From an uncultured Pirellulaceae bacterium (GTDB lineage: Bacteria > Planctomycetota > Planctomycetia > Pirellulales > Pirellulaceae), in NCBI GenBank assembly GCA_934278005.1, contig CAKQWG010000068.1:1-16971 (forward strand): 16,971 nucleotides of DNA, given 5' to 3'. A program made the translations under genes and the position numbers. The stretch's first letter is position 1. Every line of letters starts with the position of its first letter. Below the pieces are notes generated by a model that saw only the letters and a program-made list of their open reading frames with translations, searched no databases and was not told the origin of the DNA. Positions 8,123 to 16,342 of this stretch are shown here, piece after piece.

Positions 8123-8155
8123 AAAAGTGGCAAGCGGCGAACCTGCCCCACTTTT
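8123..8155. promoter_or_regulatory. Hairpin with T tract in the sdhA-sdhB gap
   Basis: AAAAGTGG (8123-8130) pairs with CCACTTTT (8148-8155) around a 17-base loop, and the T run continues to 8157 on the plus strand. Read on the minus strand, the direction of sdh transcription, the stem ends in TTTT followed by GGGG. It could act as a partial terminator, attenuator or RNA-processing site that lowers or separates sdhB expression. The same gap (7979-8189) holds T8 at 8051-8058, A7 at 8078-8084 and the palindrome CACAGCTGTG at 8035-8044. I see no gene and no convincing promoter there. Confidence 0.45.
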
Positions 8156-8189
8156 TTAACTGTACCGCGCACTAGCCAACTAGTTTATT

Positions 8190-10172
8190 CTAACTGCCCA
8201 AGGGGGCAGCACCTTGAACTTGAGCTTGATCTTTAGCTGCCTGACGAGCGCTCCAAACATCTTCGATGACTTCGGCACCTACCAGTCCATACAGTCGTGG
8301 CCGCGGCGGAATGCTGGTAGTGTCTACATCTTCGTATGTGATTTCGACATCGTCGCCGCTGAGCGTTGCAATGGAGGTTTTCAGGAACTTGGTATTGTTG
8401 GCTTCAAAGCGATCGCACCACTGCTCGGCTTCGCGGCGTCGAGCCACAGGATCCTGTTCTTTCAAGCTAGGCATTGCAAATTCAGGTTTGAAGTGGGCTC
8501 CGCGGCATTCGTCGCGCAAGCGCGCGCCCTTGACGATCGCTTTGGCCAGCGGGAACATGTCCTGCAGGGCTTTGGTGAAGATGACATTCTGATTGGTCCA
8601 GCTGCCCGTGTCGCTCAGCGAGCAACGCTTGACGCGCTGCTGCATATCGTCGAGTTTGAGCAGCGCGTCGTCGAGCTGGTCATTGTGGCGCACGACAGTG
8701 GCTGCGCGCGTCAGCACATCGCCCAGCTCTTGGTGCAGCAAGTAGGGGTTTTCGCCGCCATCACAAGCCAGCAGCTTGTTGTGCCGGGCCTCGTGCTGCG
8801 TGACGGCATTCTGAAATAGCGAACTAGGTAGATCGGCCGCCACGGTCTTGTGAGACTTGATATAAGTCTCGATACAGGGCGCAACGAACAAGCCACTAAA
8901 AATGCAGCTCAGCAGCGAATTGGCTCCCAACCGGTTGGCACCGTGATATTGATAGTCGCATTCTCCGATAGCGTACAGCCCGGGGATATTGGTCATCTGG
9001 TTTGCCGGATTGGCGGGCGCGAGGCCGCCCTGAGCATTCTTTGCGTAGCCTACCCACAGACCACCCATCGTATAGTGCACTGCCGGGAAGATCTTCATCG
9101 GGACCGAGCGCGGGTCGACGCCTTGGAATTTTTCGTAGATCTCAAGGATGCCTCCCAGTTTTCGGTCTAGCTCGCTGCGCTCAATATGAGTCAAGTCCAA
9201 GTAGACGCACATCCGGTCGCGCTCTACGCTCAGCCCTTCGTTAACGCAGATATCAAAGATTTCGCGGGTAGCGATATCGCGCGGCACCAAGTTGCCATAC
9301 TCTGGATAGCGTTCTTCGAGGAAATAATAGCGCTCCGCTTCGGGGATAGTTTTAGCGGGTCGCGGATCCTGCGCTTTGCGTGGGACCCACACGCGGCCGC
9401 CTTCGCCGCGCGCCGATTCGCTCATCAGCCGCAGTTTATCCGCGCCTGGAATCGCCGTGGGATGGACTTGGACAAACTCGGCGTTGGCATATTTCGCCCC
9501 GGCTTGCATACAGCGACTGGCCGCACTGCCGTTGCAAAAGACCGACATGGTAGAGCGACCGTAGAGCAGGCCACTTCCGCCAGAAGCCACAATGGTAGCG
9601 TCGGCTGGGAAAGCCCGAATCTGCATGGAGACCATGTCCTGAGCCACGGCTCCGACACAGCGGCCCGCGTCGTCGGTCATCGGGCCCAGGAAGTCCCAGA
9701 ACTCAAACTTGCGTACCAGTCCTTCGGTCTCCCATCGGCGAACCTGTTCGTCCAGTGCATACAGCAGTTGCTGGCCCGTGGTGGCTCCGGCAAAGGCCGT
9801 ACGCTTGTAGAGCGTGCCGCCGAAACGGCGTCGGTCGATAAAGCCCTCAAGCGTGCGGTTGAACGTGACGCCTAAACGGTCCATTAAGTCGATGATCTTA
9901 GGCGCCCAGTAGGACATCTCCTTGACCGGCGGCTGATGCTGCAGAAAGTCTCCGCCATAGACTGTATCGTCAAAGTGTTTCCACTCGGAATCGCCAAGTT
10001 GCCGCGTCTGGTCATTGCAGCTGTTGATGCCACCTTGAGCGCACACGCTGTGCGAACGCTTGACGGGCGTCAGGCTGATCAAGTCGACCGCGATGCCCAG
10101 TTCACAAAGCTTCATGGTAGCTGCCAAGCCAGCCAATCCGCCACCAATCACCACCACACGTTGCCTTGTCAT
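8190..10172 (-). CDS. sdhA: Succinate dehydrogenase/fumarate reductase flavoprotein subunit
   Basis: A 660-residue FAD enzyme that interconverts succinate and fumarate. The dinucleotide fold is VVVIGGGLAGLAA near the N-terminus. HSVCAQGGIN at 41-50 carries the His that binds FAD covalently in this family. Substrate and proton-transfer residues are visible in HPTA (H237), SARGEGG (253-259) and HYTMGG (H366). ANRLGANSLLS at 412-422 is the second FAD contact block. The C-terminal helical domain continues to an Ala/Gln-rich tail. It is somewhat longer than the Bacillus enzyme as I recall it, partly from a short insert after HYTMGG (about 375-395). ATG 10172 has AGGA four bases upstream. It lies 62 bases downstream of sdhC, consistent with one operon. 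Confidence 0.96.
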   Translation of the reverse strand: MTRQRVVVIGGGLAGLAATMKLCELGIAVDLISLTPVKRSHSVCAQGGINSCNDQTRQLGDSEWKHFDDTVYGGDFLQHQPPVKEMSYWAPKIIDLMDRLGVTFNRTLEGFIDRRRFGGTLYKRTAFAGATTGQQLLYALDEQVRRWETEGLVRKFEFWDFLGPMTDDAGRCVGAVAQDMVSMQIRAFPADATIVASGGSGLLYGRSTMSVFCNGSAASRCMQAGAKYANAEFVQVHPTAIPGADKLRLMSESARGEGGRVWVPRKAQDPRPAKTIPEAERYYFLEERYPEYGNLVPRDIATREIFDICVNEGLSVERDRMCVYLDLTHIERSELDRKLGGILEIYEKFQGVDPRSVPMKIFPAVHYTMGGLWVGYAKNAQGGLAPANPANQMTNIPGLYAIGECDYQYHGANRLGANSLLSCIFSGLFVAPCIETYIKSHKTVAADLPSSLFQNAVTQHEARHNKLLACDGGENPYLLHQELGDVLTRAATVVRHNDQLDDALLKLDDMQQRVKRCSLSDTGSWTNQNVIFTKALQDMFPLAKAIVKGARLRDECRGAHFKPEFAMPSLKEQDPVARRREAEQWCDRFEANNTKFLKTSIATLSGDDVEITYEDVDTTSIPPRPRLYGLVGAEVIEDVWSARQAAKDQAQVQGAAPLGS

Positions 10173-10234
10173 CGATTCCTAACTTCCAACTATATTTATC
10201 TTAAAGGGGTTGATGAGATCTTTGACAAGATCCA

Positions 10235-11068
10235 CTATAGGTCCTGGCCCAAGACGACATCCTGCTTGCGCTCCGTGTCCAGACTCTCGTCGTGGGAGCG
10301 TTTCTCAGGTGTGGGTGGAATTTCTCCGCTGGTCACACGCGAGTTATACATTCGATCTTCGACGTCGCGAGCCGTTTGGACGTCGGTCTGCACAGCTCCC
10401 GTCAACGCGCTGAGACCGACCAGCAGCAGTAGCACGCCACCAACTGCACAAGCGTAGCTAGCCCTTCGCATACCGGCTGGACTAGTCCATACGCCCCAGG
10501 TAATACCCATCGTCCAGATGCCGTTGGCTAAGTGAAACACGCAGGCCACCACACCAATTGCGTAAAAGATTGGCCAGATGAAGCCGCCCATAGCTGCCGC
10601 CAGCGAGCTGGCAGCGTTGTAGGGCCGGAACTGGGCCATGCCCAGCGGCTCAGCCACATTGGCAAGCCACCACTCGCCGTGAAACCAGCCGTGCAGGTGG
10701 AACACGTGCGTGAAGATGAAGATTATCGCAATCACGCCCGTCCAGCGCTGTAGCGAATAACGCCAATTGTTGACGTACGGATAGCGATCCTGATTGGATT
10801 TGCCGGTGCGAATGATCCACACGCCTACGATCGCGTGAAACAATATCGGCAAGAAGATGAACAGCCATTCGGCAACCCACAACAACTTGCCCAGCGAATG
10901 AATCTGATAGACGTTGGTTTGAAAACTAGCCGGGCCGTTCAGTAGCGAAGCGTTGACCAACAGGTGGACCGTCATGTAGGCGCCCACCGGAATGAGTCCG
11001 CTCAACGAGTGCAGGCGACGGATCAGAAATTCGTGTCTAAGGAAAAAGTCAGGGCTAGATGCGCTCAT
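10235..11068 (-). CDS. sdhC: Succinate dehydrogenase cytochrome b558 membrane subunit
   Basis: A 277-residue membrane anchor from ATG 11068. An upstream GTG at 11155 would add 29 residues unlike the family. It has five hydrophobic helices, at about 22-40, 62-86, 109-126, 161-185 and 204-224. Candidate haem ligands are H35, H78, H121 and H179, one per helix, as in the two-haem single-subunit anchors of Bacillus-type complex II. The loop between the third and fourth helices (about 127-160) looks longer than in Bacillus. A charged tail of about 50 residues follows the last helix. The protein holds the SdhA-SdhB head on the membrane and passes electrons to quinone. It is the first gene of the sdhCAB group, so the operon promoter should lie in 11069-11395. 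Confidence 0.93.
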   Translation of the reverse strand: MSASSPDFFLRHEFLIRRLHSLSGLIPVGAYMTVHLLVNASLLNGPASFQTNVYQIHSLGKLLWVAEWLFIFLPILFHAIVGVWIIRTGKSNQDRYPYVNNWRYSLQRWTGVIAIIFIFTHVFHLHGWFHGEWWLANVAEPLGMAQFRPYNAASSLAAAMGGFIWPIFYAIGVVACVFHLANGIWTMGITWGVWTSPAGMRRASYACAVGGVLLLLVGLSALTGAVQTDVQTARDVEDRMYNSRVTSGEIPPTPEKRSHDESLDTERKQDVVLGQDL

Positions 11069-11118
11069 GTCGGTAGTTTGTTGCTTCAAAGGAACCCGAT
11101 CGAAACTCAAGCAGCATA

Positions 11119-11137
11119 GCAATATATCGAATATTGC
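11119..11137. promoter_or_regulatory. Operator-like palindrome upstream of sdhC
   Basis: GCAATAT (11119-11125) and ATATTGC (11131-11137) are perfect inverted repeats around the spacer ATCGA. The centre is about 60 bases upstream of the sdhC ATG, in an AT-rich patch. The size and shape fit a dimeric regulator site controlling sdhCAB. No regulator gene is visible in the window. Confidence 0.4.
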
Positions 11138-11279
11138 GACGCCCGTGCAGGGCACAATCGGCCAACTGCGGTTCTAGCGTGAAAATGTAGCGCAAGTGAC
11201 GGTTGTAGCGAGGCTGCCGAGCAAAAAAACCCTGGCTGTAGAGCCCACGCGGATCCTCGCCCACCTTTGTGTGACCTAG

Positions 11280-11297
11280 GGTTTAGCGGCCTAAACC
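11280..11297. other. Compact 7-bp hairpin upstream of the 11396 gene
   Basis: GGTTTAG (11280-11286) and CTAAACC (11291-11297) pair perfectly around the tetraloop CGGC, about 100 bases before ATG 11396. It has no T tract on the plus strand, so it is more likely a leader structure or protein site than a terminator. Confidence 0.4.
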
Positions 11298-11395
11298 TGC
11301 ACGCCCTCACACTGCGCATCACGCGCCTGCGGCACTGCGTCGAACTTGATGCGCAAGCTGCCGGCAAAAAAACGATCGAATCTTGGAAAGTTCCC

Positions 11396-11968
11396 ATGCA
11401 CTTTATTAAACGCTACTGGATTGCCGGATTGGTGCTGACCCTGGTAGGACTGCACGCCGCGATCATCGGTCACGTCCGCTCTGAAGCCACGCGCATCAAA
11501 ATTGCCGCTAGCAGTGAAATCCCCGTGGGCGTGTACTACGTGCAATCGCCTGATAAACAGTGGATGTCTCAGCTGCGCGTCCACGTACTGGTCCCACCCG
11601 CCAAGCGGCTGGCGGCCAGGGCCACCATCGAACACCACCGCTGGCTGATCCACGAAGCCATCGAGGAGCGTCTGCATCAGTTGTCGCCCGAGCTATTTCA
11701 AGACGCCGTGCTGCTGGAGGTTAAGGGACAAATCAAAGTGGCGTTGGAGGAAGCACTGCAAGAGCCCATTATCGAGCGCGTGCTGATCAACGATCGTGTC
11801 GAGATCCCCATCCACCGCATCGGCTACCCGGTCGAAGATACTCTCACCCGGCCCGAGGCCATGTACACTTCGCACCAGGACGTTGACAGCACGGTAGACA
11901 GCGAGCCCTTGCCGGCCGATCCTCAATTAGTCGAGGGCCCAGGTGAAGCCGCGGTACAAGTCGAGTAG
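11396..11968 (+). CDS. Small membrane-anchored protein of unknown function
   Basis: A 190-residue protein from ATG 11396, which has GGAAAG five bases upstream. The frame extends back to 11267, but the extra 43 residues lack family-like features and would bury the membrane anchor. Residues 1-7 are basic and 8-27 form one hydrophobic helix without a clear cleavage site, so the rest should lie in the periplasm. Residues 55-140 alternate short strands and amphipathic helices, including LLEVKGQIKVALEEALQEP (106-124) and IIERVLINDRVEIPIH. The tail (145-190) is acidic and Pro-rich. The single anchor followed by helix then strand loosely recalls FliL-type flagellar proteins, but I see no decisive motif and no flagellar neighbour. 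It is divergent from sdhC and convergent with tex, so it is probably its own transcription unit. Confidence 0.72.
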   Translation: MHFIKRYWIAGLVLTLVGLHAAIIGHVRSEATRIKIAASSEIPVGVYYVQSPDKQWMSQLRVHVLVPPAKRLAARATIEHHRWLIHEAIEERLHQLSPELFQDAVLLEVKGQIKVALEEALQEPIIERVLINDRVEIPIHRIGYPVEDTLTRPEAMYTSHQDVDSTVDSEPLPADPQLVEGPGEAAVQVE

Positions 11969-11977
11969 ATTCTCGAC
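11960..11977. terminator. Inverted repeat at the convergent ends of the 11396 gene and tex
   Basis: GTCGAG (11960-11965) and CTCGAC (11972-11977) pair around a six-base loop that contains the TAG stop. GTACAAG just before it and CTTGTTAC at 11992-11999 can add an interrupted outer stem. The hairpin sits in the 27-base gap between two convergent genes, where a bidirectional stop is expected. There is no T tract, so intrinsic termination is uncertain. Confidence 0.3.
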
Positions 11978-11995
11978 CCGAGTGCACTTGCCTTG

Positions 11996-14161
11996 TTACG
12001 AAAACTTGCGAGTAACCGAAATTCGCTTGCGCGGCAGATCGACTTCCAATACGCGAACTTTGGTAACGTCGCCCACGGCTGCCACCTCGTTGGGATCTTT
12101 TACAAACGTGTTGGCCAATTGCGAGATATGAATTAAGGCATCTTGGTGCACGCCAATGTCGATGAACGCGCCGAAATGAGTGACGTTGGTGATGACCCCT
12201 TCCAGGATCATGCCCGGCTTAAGATCCTCCATCGAGTTGACGCTGTCGTCAAACTGCACCGCTCGAAATTGACTGCGCGGGTCGCGCCCCGGCTTGGCCA
12301 ATTCAGCGATAATATCTTGGATCGTCGGCATCCCGAACTGTCCATCGACAAATTCCTCGGGACGCAGTTTTTGACTCAAACTCGCATTGCCGACCAGCGC
12401 CTGCGCGTCGGTTTGCAACTTCTTGGCCATGCGGTCTACAATCGGATAGCTCTCCGGATGCACCGCCGAGTTGTCCAGCGGCTCCGTCCCTCCACGAATC
12501 CTTAAAAAGCCAGCCGACTGCTCAAAGGCCTTCTTGCCCAGCTTGGGAACCTTGGCCAATTGCTTGCGACTCTTAAAGCCTCCATTGCTATTGCGATACT
12601 CGACGATGTTCTCGGCCAGTTTGGGGCCAATGCCAGCCACGTATGAGAGCAGTTCGACGCTGGCCATGTTCAGATCGACCCCCACGCTGTTGACGCAGGA
12701 TTCGACGGTGCGGTCCAGGCACTTTCGCAACTGGGCTTGGTTCACATCGTGTTGATACTGTCCTACGCCAATAGACTTTGGATCGCTCTTGACTAATTCC
12801 GCCAGCGGATCTTGCAGCCTGCGCGCGATGCTGATCGCCCCGCGGATGGTCACGTCCAAATCGGGAAACTCCCTGGCGGCTACTGGGCTGGCCGAGTAGA
12901 TCGACGCACCCGATTCGCTGACCATAACCTTGGTGATCTGCAAATCGTGGCCCCGAATCAAGTCGCCGACGAAGCTGTCGGTTTCACGCGACGCGGTCCC
13001 ATTTCCGATGGCAATCAGTTCGACTTTATACTTTTTAATTAGTTCAAGCAGCGTTTTGCCCGCGCCCAGCGCATCGCTCCGCGGTGGAGTTGGGAAGATC
13101 GTAGCGCTCGTTAGAAATTTGCCGGTGCCGTCCACCACCGCAACCTTACAGCCGGTGCGAAAACCGGGATCGATGCCCAGCGTGACGCGGGGTCCCGCCG
13201 GCGCGGCCAACAGCAGTTCGCGCAGATTTTTCCCGAATACGCTAATGGCTTCTTCATCCGCCTTCTCCTTGAGCGTCTGCAGCACGCTCGACTGCGCGGC
13301 GGGGACCAGCAGGCGTTGATAGCAGTCTTCTACGGTAGCCAGCAGCTCTTGTCGGAACGCGTAATTTCCGCTGCGGACCAACTGCGGTTTGAGCTCGGCC
13401 ACGAGCTGCTCATCGTCGAGCTCCACTTCGACTTTTAAGACCCCTTCCTCCTGTCCGCGCAACATCGCCAACAGCCGGTGAGACGGAATCTTTTTGGCAG
13501 GTTCGCGATGGTCGGCATAGAGTTCGAATTTACTCGCCTCCTCCTGCTTGCCGCGTTTGACGCGCGAGGCGACGCGACCGCCGTTGAAGGCCTGCTGGGT
13601 CAGCCAAGTACGCGTAGTGGGATTCTCAGACCACTGCTCGGCAACGATGTCTAGCGCACCCTGTAGAGCAGCCTGGTCGTCCGGAACGTCTTTCTCGACA
13701 TCCACAAATGCTGGCAGATTGATCTGCTGCGGCTGTCCCAGGCTGGCTTGTAGCTGTAGCAGATCCGCTAGTGGCTGCAGCCCGCGCTCGCGCGCAATCG
13801 TAGCTCGCGTGCGGCGTTTGGGCTTAAAGGGCAAATAGAGCGCTTCCAGCGACTGCATATCGCGGCAGGCTTCCAACTGAGCGCGTAGCGCATCGCTCAG
13901 TAATCCCTGCTCAGCGATGGTCTTCAGCACCGTCACCTTGCGCGCCGCTAGAGCCAAGGCCTTTTCCAAGGCGTCTTCGATGGCTCGCAGCGCTATTTCA
14001 TCCAATCCGCCAGTGACCTCTTTGCGATAGCGCGCGATGAAGGGAATCGTATTGCCCGCCTCGAGCAATTCGATGGTCGCTAACACCTGTTTATGCGGCA
14101 GTTCCAATTCGCGAGCGATGTCGGCGCTATGGATTGTCGATGGCGTGTCGTTGTTGGGCAT
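11996..14161 (-). CDS. tex: Tex family RNA-binding transcription accessory protein
   Basis: A 721-residue protein from ATG 14161. Numbering below uses that start. The frame reaches an upstream ATG at 14224, but the first 21 residues added there do not resemble the family. The N-terminal helical part carries IPFIARYRKEVTGGLDE (about 39-55), a Tex signature. A YqgF/RNase H-like domain begins at LGIDPGFRTG (328-337) and continues through ESGASIYSAS (416-425). Tandem helix-hairpin-helix motifs follow, with YVAGIGPKLAENIVEYR at about 507-523. An S1 RNA-binding domain occupies about 647-719 (GMILEGVITNVTHFGAFIDI). Tex proteins bind nucleic acid and affect transcription and toxin or stress gene expression in other bacteria; the precise role is not settled. 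It ends directly after the S1 domain. It may be read through from the M41 peptidase gene upstream, 165 bases away. Confidence 0.95.
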   Translation of the reverse strand: MPNNDTPSTIHSADIARELELPHKQVLATIELLEAGNTIPFIARYRKEVTGGLDEIALRAIEDALEKALALAARKVTVLKTIAEQGLLSDALRAQLEACRDMQSLEALYLPFKPKRRTRATIARERGLQPLADLLQLQASLGQPQQINLPAFVDVEKDVPDDQAALQGALDIVAEQWSENPTTRTWLTQQAFNGGRVASRVKRGKQEEASKFELYADHREPAKKIPSHRLLAMLRGQEEGVLKVEVELDDEQLVAELKPQLVRSGNYAFRQELLATVEDCYQRLLVPAAQSSVLQTLKEKADEEAISVFGKNLRELLLAAPAGPRVTLGIDPGFRTGCKVAVVDGTGKFLTSATIFPTPPRSDALGAGKTLLELIKKYKVELIAIGNGTASRETDSFVGDLIRGHDLQITKVMVSESGASIYSASPVAAREFPDLDVTIRGAISIARRLQDPLAELVKSDPKSIGVGQYQHDVNQAQLRKCLDRTVESCVNSVGVDLNMASVELLSYVAGIGPKLAENIVEYRNSNGGFKSRKQLAKVPKLGKKAFEQSAGFLRIRGGTEPLDNSAVHPESYPIVDRMAKKLQTDAQALVGNASLSQKLRPEEFVDGQFGMPTIQDIIAELAKPGRDPRSQFRAVQFDDSVNSMEDLKPGMILEGVITNVTHFGAFIDIGVHQDALIHISQLANTFVKDPNEVAAVGDVTKVRVLEVDLPRKRISVTRKFS

Positions 14162-14326
14162 GACTACGGTCGAGGGGCAAGAGTGAAGGAAGTAGGTGGA
14201 ACTCGCCGCGCATCCATTTGCCATGTGGCATCCAGAATTCGGCCGCTGTGCACGTCAACTGCGAGAGTTGGCTGCCTCACAGGCTTATAGCACAGCGCAG
14301 CTCAGAGCTTCCAGGTCAAGTTGAAC

Positions 14327-14866
14327 TCACTGACATTGCTGCTGGGCCTGTGCCAGCCAGTGCCGAACGGCACGACCGCTGAGCGTAGAGTGCTGCAGCA
14401 GCTCACCCGCGATCGAGCGAATGGCCATGCTGGCAGCCGCATCGCCCAGCAGGTGCTCCGCTTTGTCAAGCAGTCGCTGCTCCAGTCGCTCGAGCTGCCG
14501 AGCGTTGTGCGCACGGTCGAGCGACAGCAGACGGCGGACTGCCATTAGGTCCTGCCGAGCCCCTTGGCGACAATAGTCTTGAGTCACCCGAGCCTCGGCT
14601 ACCATGCCAGCTAGCAGTATCAACACTTCGTCCTCCAAAGCATCTTTGGACGAGCGAACTCGCCCCTTGCGCATCTCGCAGGCACCCAGTCGTACGCCTC
14701 CCTGCATCTTACCGGGAACGACGCTCACCTTATGCACGTCCCGGCCCAACAACAGGGCCATGACGGCATGCCCGGCTTCGTGGTATGCAGTGGCGGTCAA
14801 GCGTGCGTCGTCGACTGGGGCTCGAGCTTCTGAAGCTTCTTCTGGTTGTGGATCCTCGGGCTGCAT
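14327..14866 (-). CDS. Stand-alone M41 (FtsH-type) zinc metallopeptidase domain
   Basis: A 179-residue protein made only of the FtsH peptidase domain. TAYHEAGHAV gives zinc ligands H29 and H33 and catalytic E30. GARQDL gives the expected third ligand D106, in the position of the FtsH GAxxDL motif. ILLAGMVAEARV (about 83-94) matches the ILLGGRAAE block of FtsH. There is no AAA ATPase module and no transmembrane segment, so it cannot unfold substrates by itself. The first 20 residues are acidic and Pro/Glu-rich. The start codon overlaps the stop of the beta-propeller gene (TGATG). A GTG one codon earlier is equally possible. Coupled translation implies linked expression, though the neighbour product is exported and this one should be cytoplasmic. 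Peptidase activity is likely because all ligands are present; the partner and substrate are unknown. Confidence 0.85.
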   Translation of the reverse strand: MQPEDPQPEEASEARAPVDDARLTATAYHEAGHAVMALLLGRDVHKVSVVPGKMQGGVRLGACEMRKGRVRSSKDALEDEVLILLAGMVAEARVTQDYCRQGARQDLMAVRRLLSLDRAHNARQLERLEQRLLDKAEHLLGDAAASMAIRSIAGELLQHSTLSGRAVRHWLAQAQQQCQ

Positions 14867-16185
14867 CACTTGCTAATCTGGTAGCACAGGATAGCGTCTC
14901 CTTCGCGCAGCAGAAGCTTGCCGTTGGCGATCACCGGATGAGCCCAACTAGGACTCTCGCTGTCACCCGATCCGGGCGTAGTGAACGAGCTAATCTCTTC
15001 GAAACCTTGTGGATCGAGTTTGGCGAGGGCCACCGTTCCATTTTGAAAGCGGACAAACAGTTTTCCGTCAGCGGCGATCACGGAGGTGGAATTGGATCCT
15101 GAACCACGTTTCTTCCACAAAATCTTGCCGGTCAATAGATCCGCACAGTACAAAATGTTCTGGTCCTCCGCGCTGCCGTACAGTCGCTGGTCCACCAGGA
15201 TCACCCCGCCGTGCTTGTTGCCCAAGTTGGTTTGCAGGCCGTAGATCTCTTGGATCGACACCTTCCCGTCGCGCCCGGGAACTTGCTGCAACAAAGCACC
15301 GCCCAGGCCATAGCCGGCCACGGTGAATACATAATCATCCTGCACGATCGGAGTGGGGATGAAAGCGGTAGGCGGCGTGACATCATAGTCCCACAGCATC
15401 TGGCCATTTTCGGCGATGCCCAGCGGCCCGCCGCCAGTGTTTTGTACGTAAACTTTTTTGCCGCCCACGTGACTGATCACAATCGATGAATGCCCCGCTC
15501 CGACATCTTCCGGACGCGCGCATTGCCAGAGGACCTTGCCGGTCAACTTGTCCAGCGCGACCACGGTTGCTTGAGGGCCGCCGGGGGTGCACAGCAGTTT
15601 ATCACCGTCAACCAAAGGGGATTCGCTGTAGCCCCAGCTATCCGCCTTCTTGCCACCTAGATCCTCTTTGAGATTAAGCTGCCAGACGATGGAGCCATCC
15701 TCTGTGTTAGCACATACCAACCGGCCGTGCGGTGAAATCACATAGACATGCGGACCATCGACGGTGGGAGTGCTGCGGGCACCCTGCCAAGATAGCTTGC
15801 CCTGCGTCCAAGCCGGTCCGGTGTTTGCCTTCCACAGAAAACTGCCATCCTTTTCGGAGAAGCACGTCAAGTATTCGTCCGTATCGCCACTGGCAGCGGT
15901 CGAAAGCCCGTCGCCTAAAGTGTAGACGCGGCCGTTGGCAACGGCCGGCGAAGCGTAGCCGCGGCCAACCCCTTCGGCCTTCCACAACAACTCGGGTCCT
16001 TCGCTGTCCCATTTATCTAACAGGTTAGTCTCGGATGACACCCCGGTTCGCTCGGACCCGCGGAAAGTTGGCCAATCCTCGGCATGCGCTACAGCAGGCA
16101 ACCAACAAACGGCAAACCAGGCCATGGTCACGCCTAATCCCAGCGGCAATACGGAAGCAAGTCTCACAGGCCGTGTCGTACGCAT
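14866..16185 (-). CDS. Secreted PQQ-like beta-propeller repeat protein
   Basis: A 439-residue protein from ATG 16185. A TTG two codons earlier is the only alternative nearby. The first 35 residues are a signal peptide (basic MRTTRPVRLA, hydrophobic core 11-33, cleavage after AHA), then EDWPTFRGSERTG, the usual opening of planctomycete PQQ-like proteins. Propeller blades carry the repeated G-x-x-x-W docking motif: ELLW (65-68), SFLW (115-118), SIVW (165-168), KVLW (217-220), QMLW (262-265) and KILW (354-357), each preceded by a small-residue turn. The fold is a PQQ-dehydrogenase-like or BamB-like propeller. I see no clear catalytic site, so binding or structural roles are as likely as an enzyme. 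It is the first gene of a probable unit with the M41 peptidase. Confidence 0.88.
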   Translation of the reverse strand: MRTTRPVRLASVLPLGLGVTMAWFAVCWLPAVAHAEDWPTFRGSERTGVSSETNLLDKWDSEGPELLWKAEGVGRGYASPAVANGRVYTLGDGLSTAASGDTDEYLTCFSEKDGSFLWKANTGPAWTQGKLSWQGARSTPTVDGPHVYVISPHGRLVCANTEDGSIVWQLNLKEDLGGKKADSWGYSESPLVDGDKLLCTPGGPQATVVALDKLTGKVLWQCARPEDVGAGHSSIVISHVGGKKVYVQNTGGGPLGIAENGQMLWDYDVTPPTAFIPTPIVQDDYVFTVAGYGLGGALLQQVPGRDGKVSIQEIYGLQTNLGNKHGGVILVDQRLYGSAEDQNILYCADLLTGKILWKKRGSGSNSTSVIAADGKLFVRFQNGTVALAKLDPQGFEEISSFTTPGSGDSESPSWAHPVIANGKLLLREGDAILCYQISK

Positions 16186-16191
16186 ACTCAA

Positions 16192-16196
16192 TCCTT
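16192..16196 (-). promoter_or_regulatory. Ribosome binding site fixing the beta-propeller gene start
   Basis: AAGGA on the minus strand lies six bases before ATG 16185 and supports it over the TTG at 16191. Confidence 0.55.
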
Positions 16197-16342
16197 CAAG
16201 ATTCAGGAAATCAAACTAAGGTAGGGCAGATTTTCCACGCTCACAGCTCACAATTTAGCAGACTTGACCCTCAGCGGCTACAATGAACGGCCCTCGCTCT
16301 CCCCAACAATCTTCCGATTAATACCCCATAAATAACAGCCAG

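Larger units (their letters stand above)
11069..11395. other. Divergent intergenic region between sdhC and the 11396 gene
   Basis: This 327-base stretch holds no credible gene. It should contain the sdhCAB promoter (minus) and the promoter of the small membrane protein gene (plus). I could not find a convincing -35/-10 pair with normal spacing in either direction. What it does show is a 7-5-7 palindrome at 11119-11137 and a compact hairpin at 11280-11297, listed separately. Confidence 0.6.

Noticed and set aside
8213..10172. Long plus-strand frames (up to 229 codons) opposite sdhA
   Set aside because: They are antisense shadows of a clearly conserved flavoprotein gene in a GC-rich genome.
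11069..11155. N-terminal extension of SdhC from the upstream GTG
   Set aside because: The added residues do not fit the family, and ATG 11068 places the first helix at the normal distance.
14284..14324. TTGACC and TATAAG on the minus strand as a tex promoter
   Set aside because: The two boxes are about 24 bases apart, too far for a normal sigma70 site.
16264..16284. TTGACC and TACAAT as a promoter for coaE
   Set aside because: The spacing is 9 bases, far below the 16-18 required.
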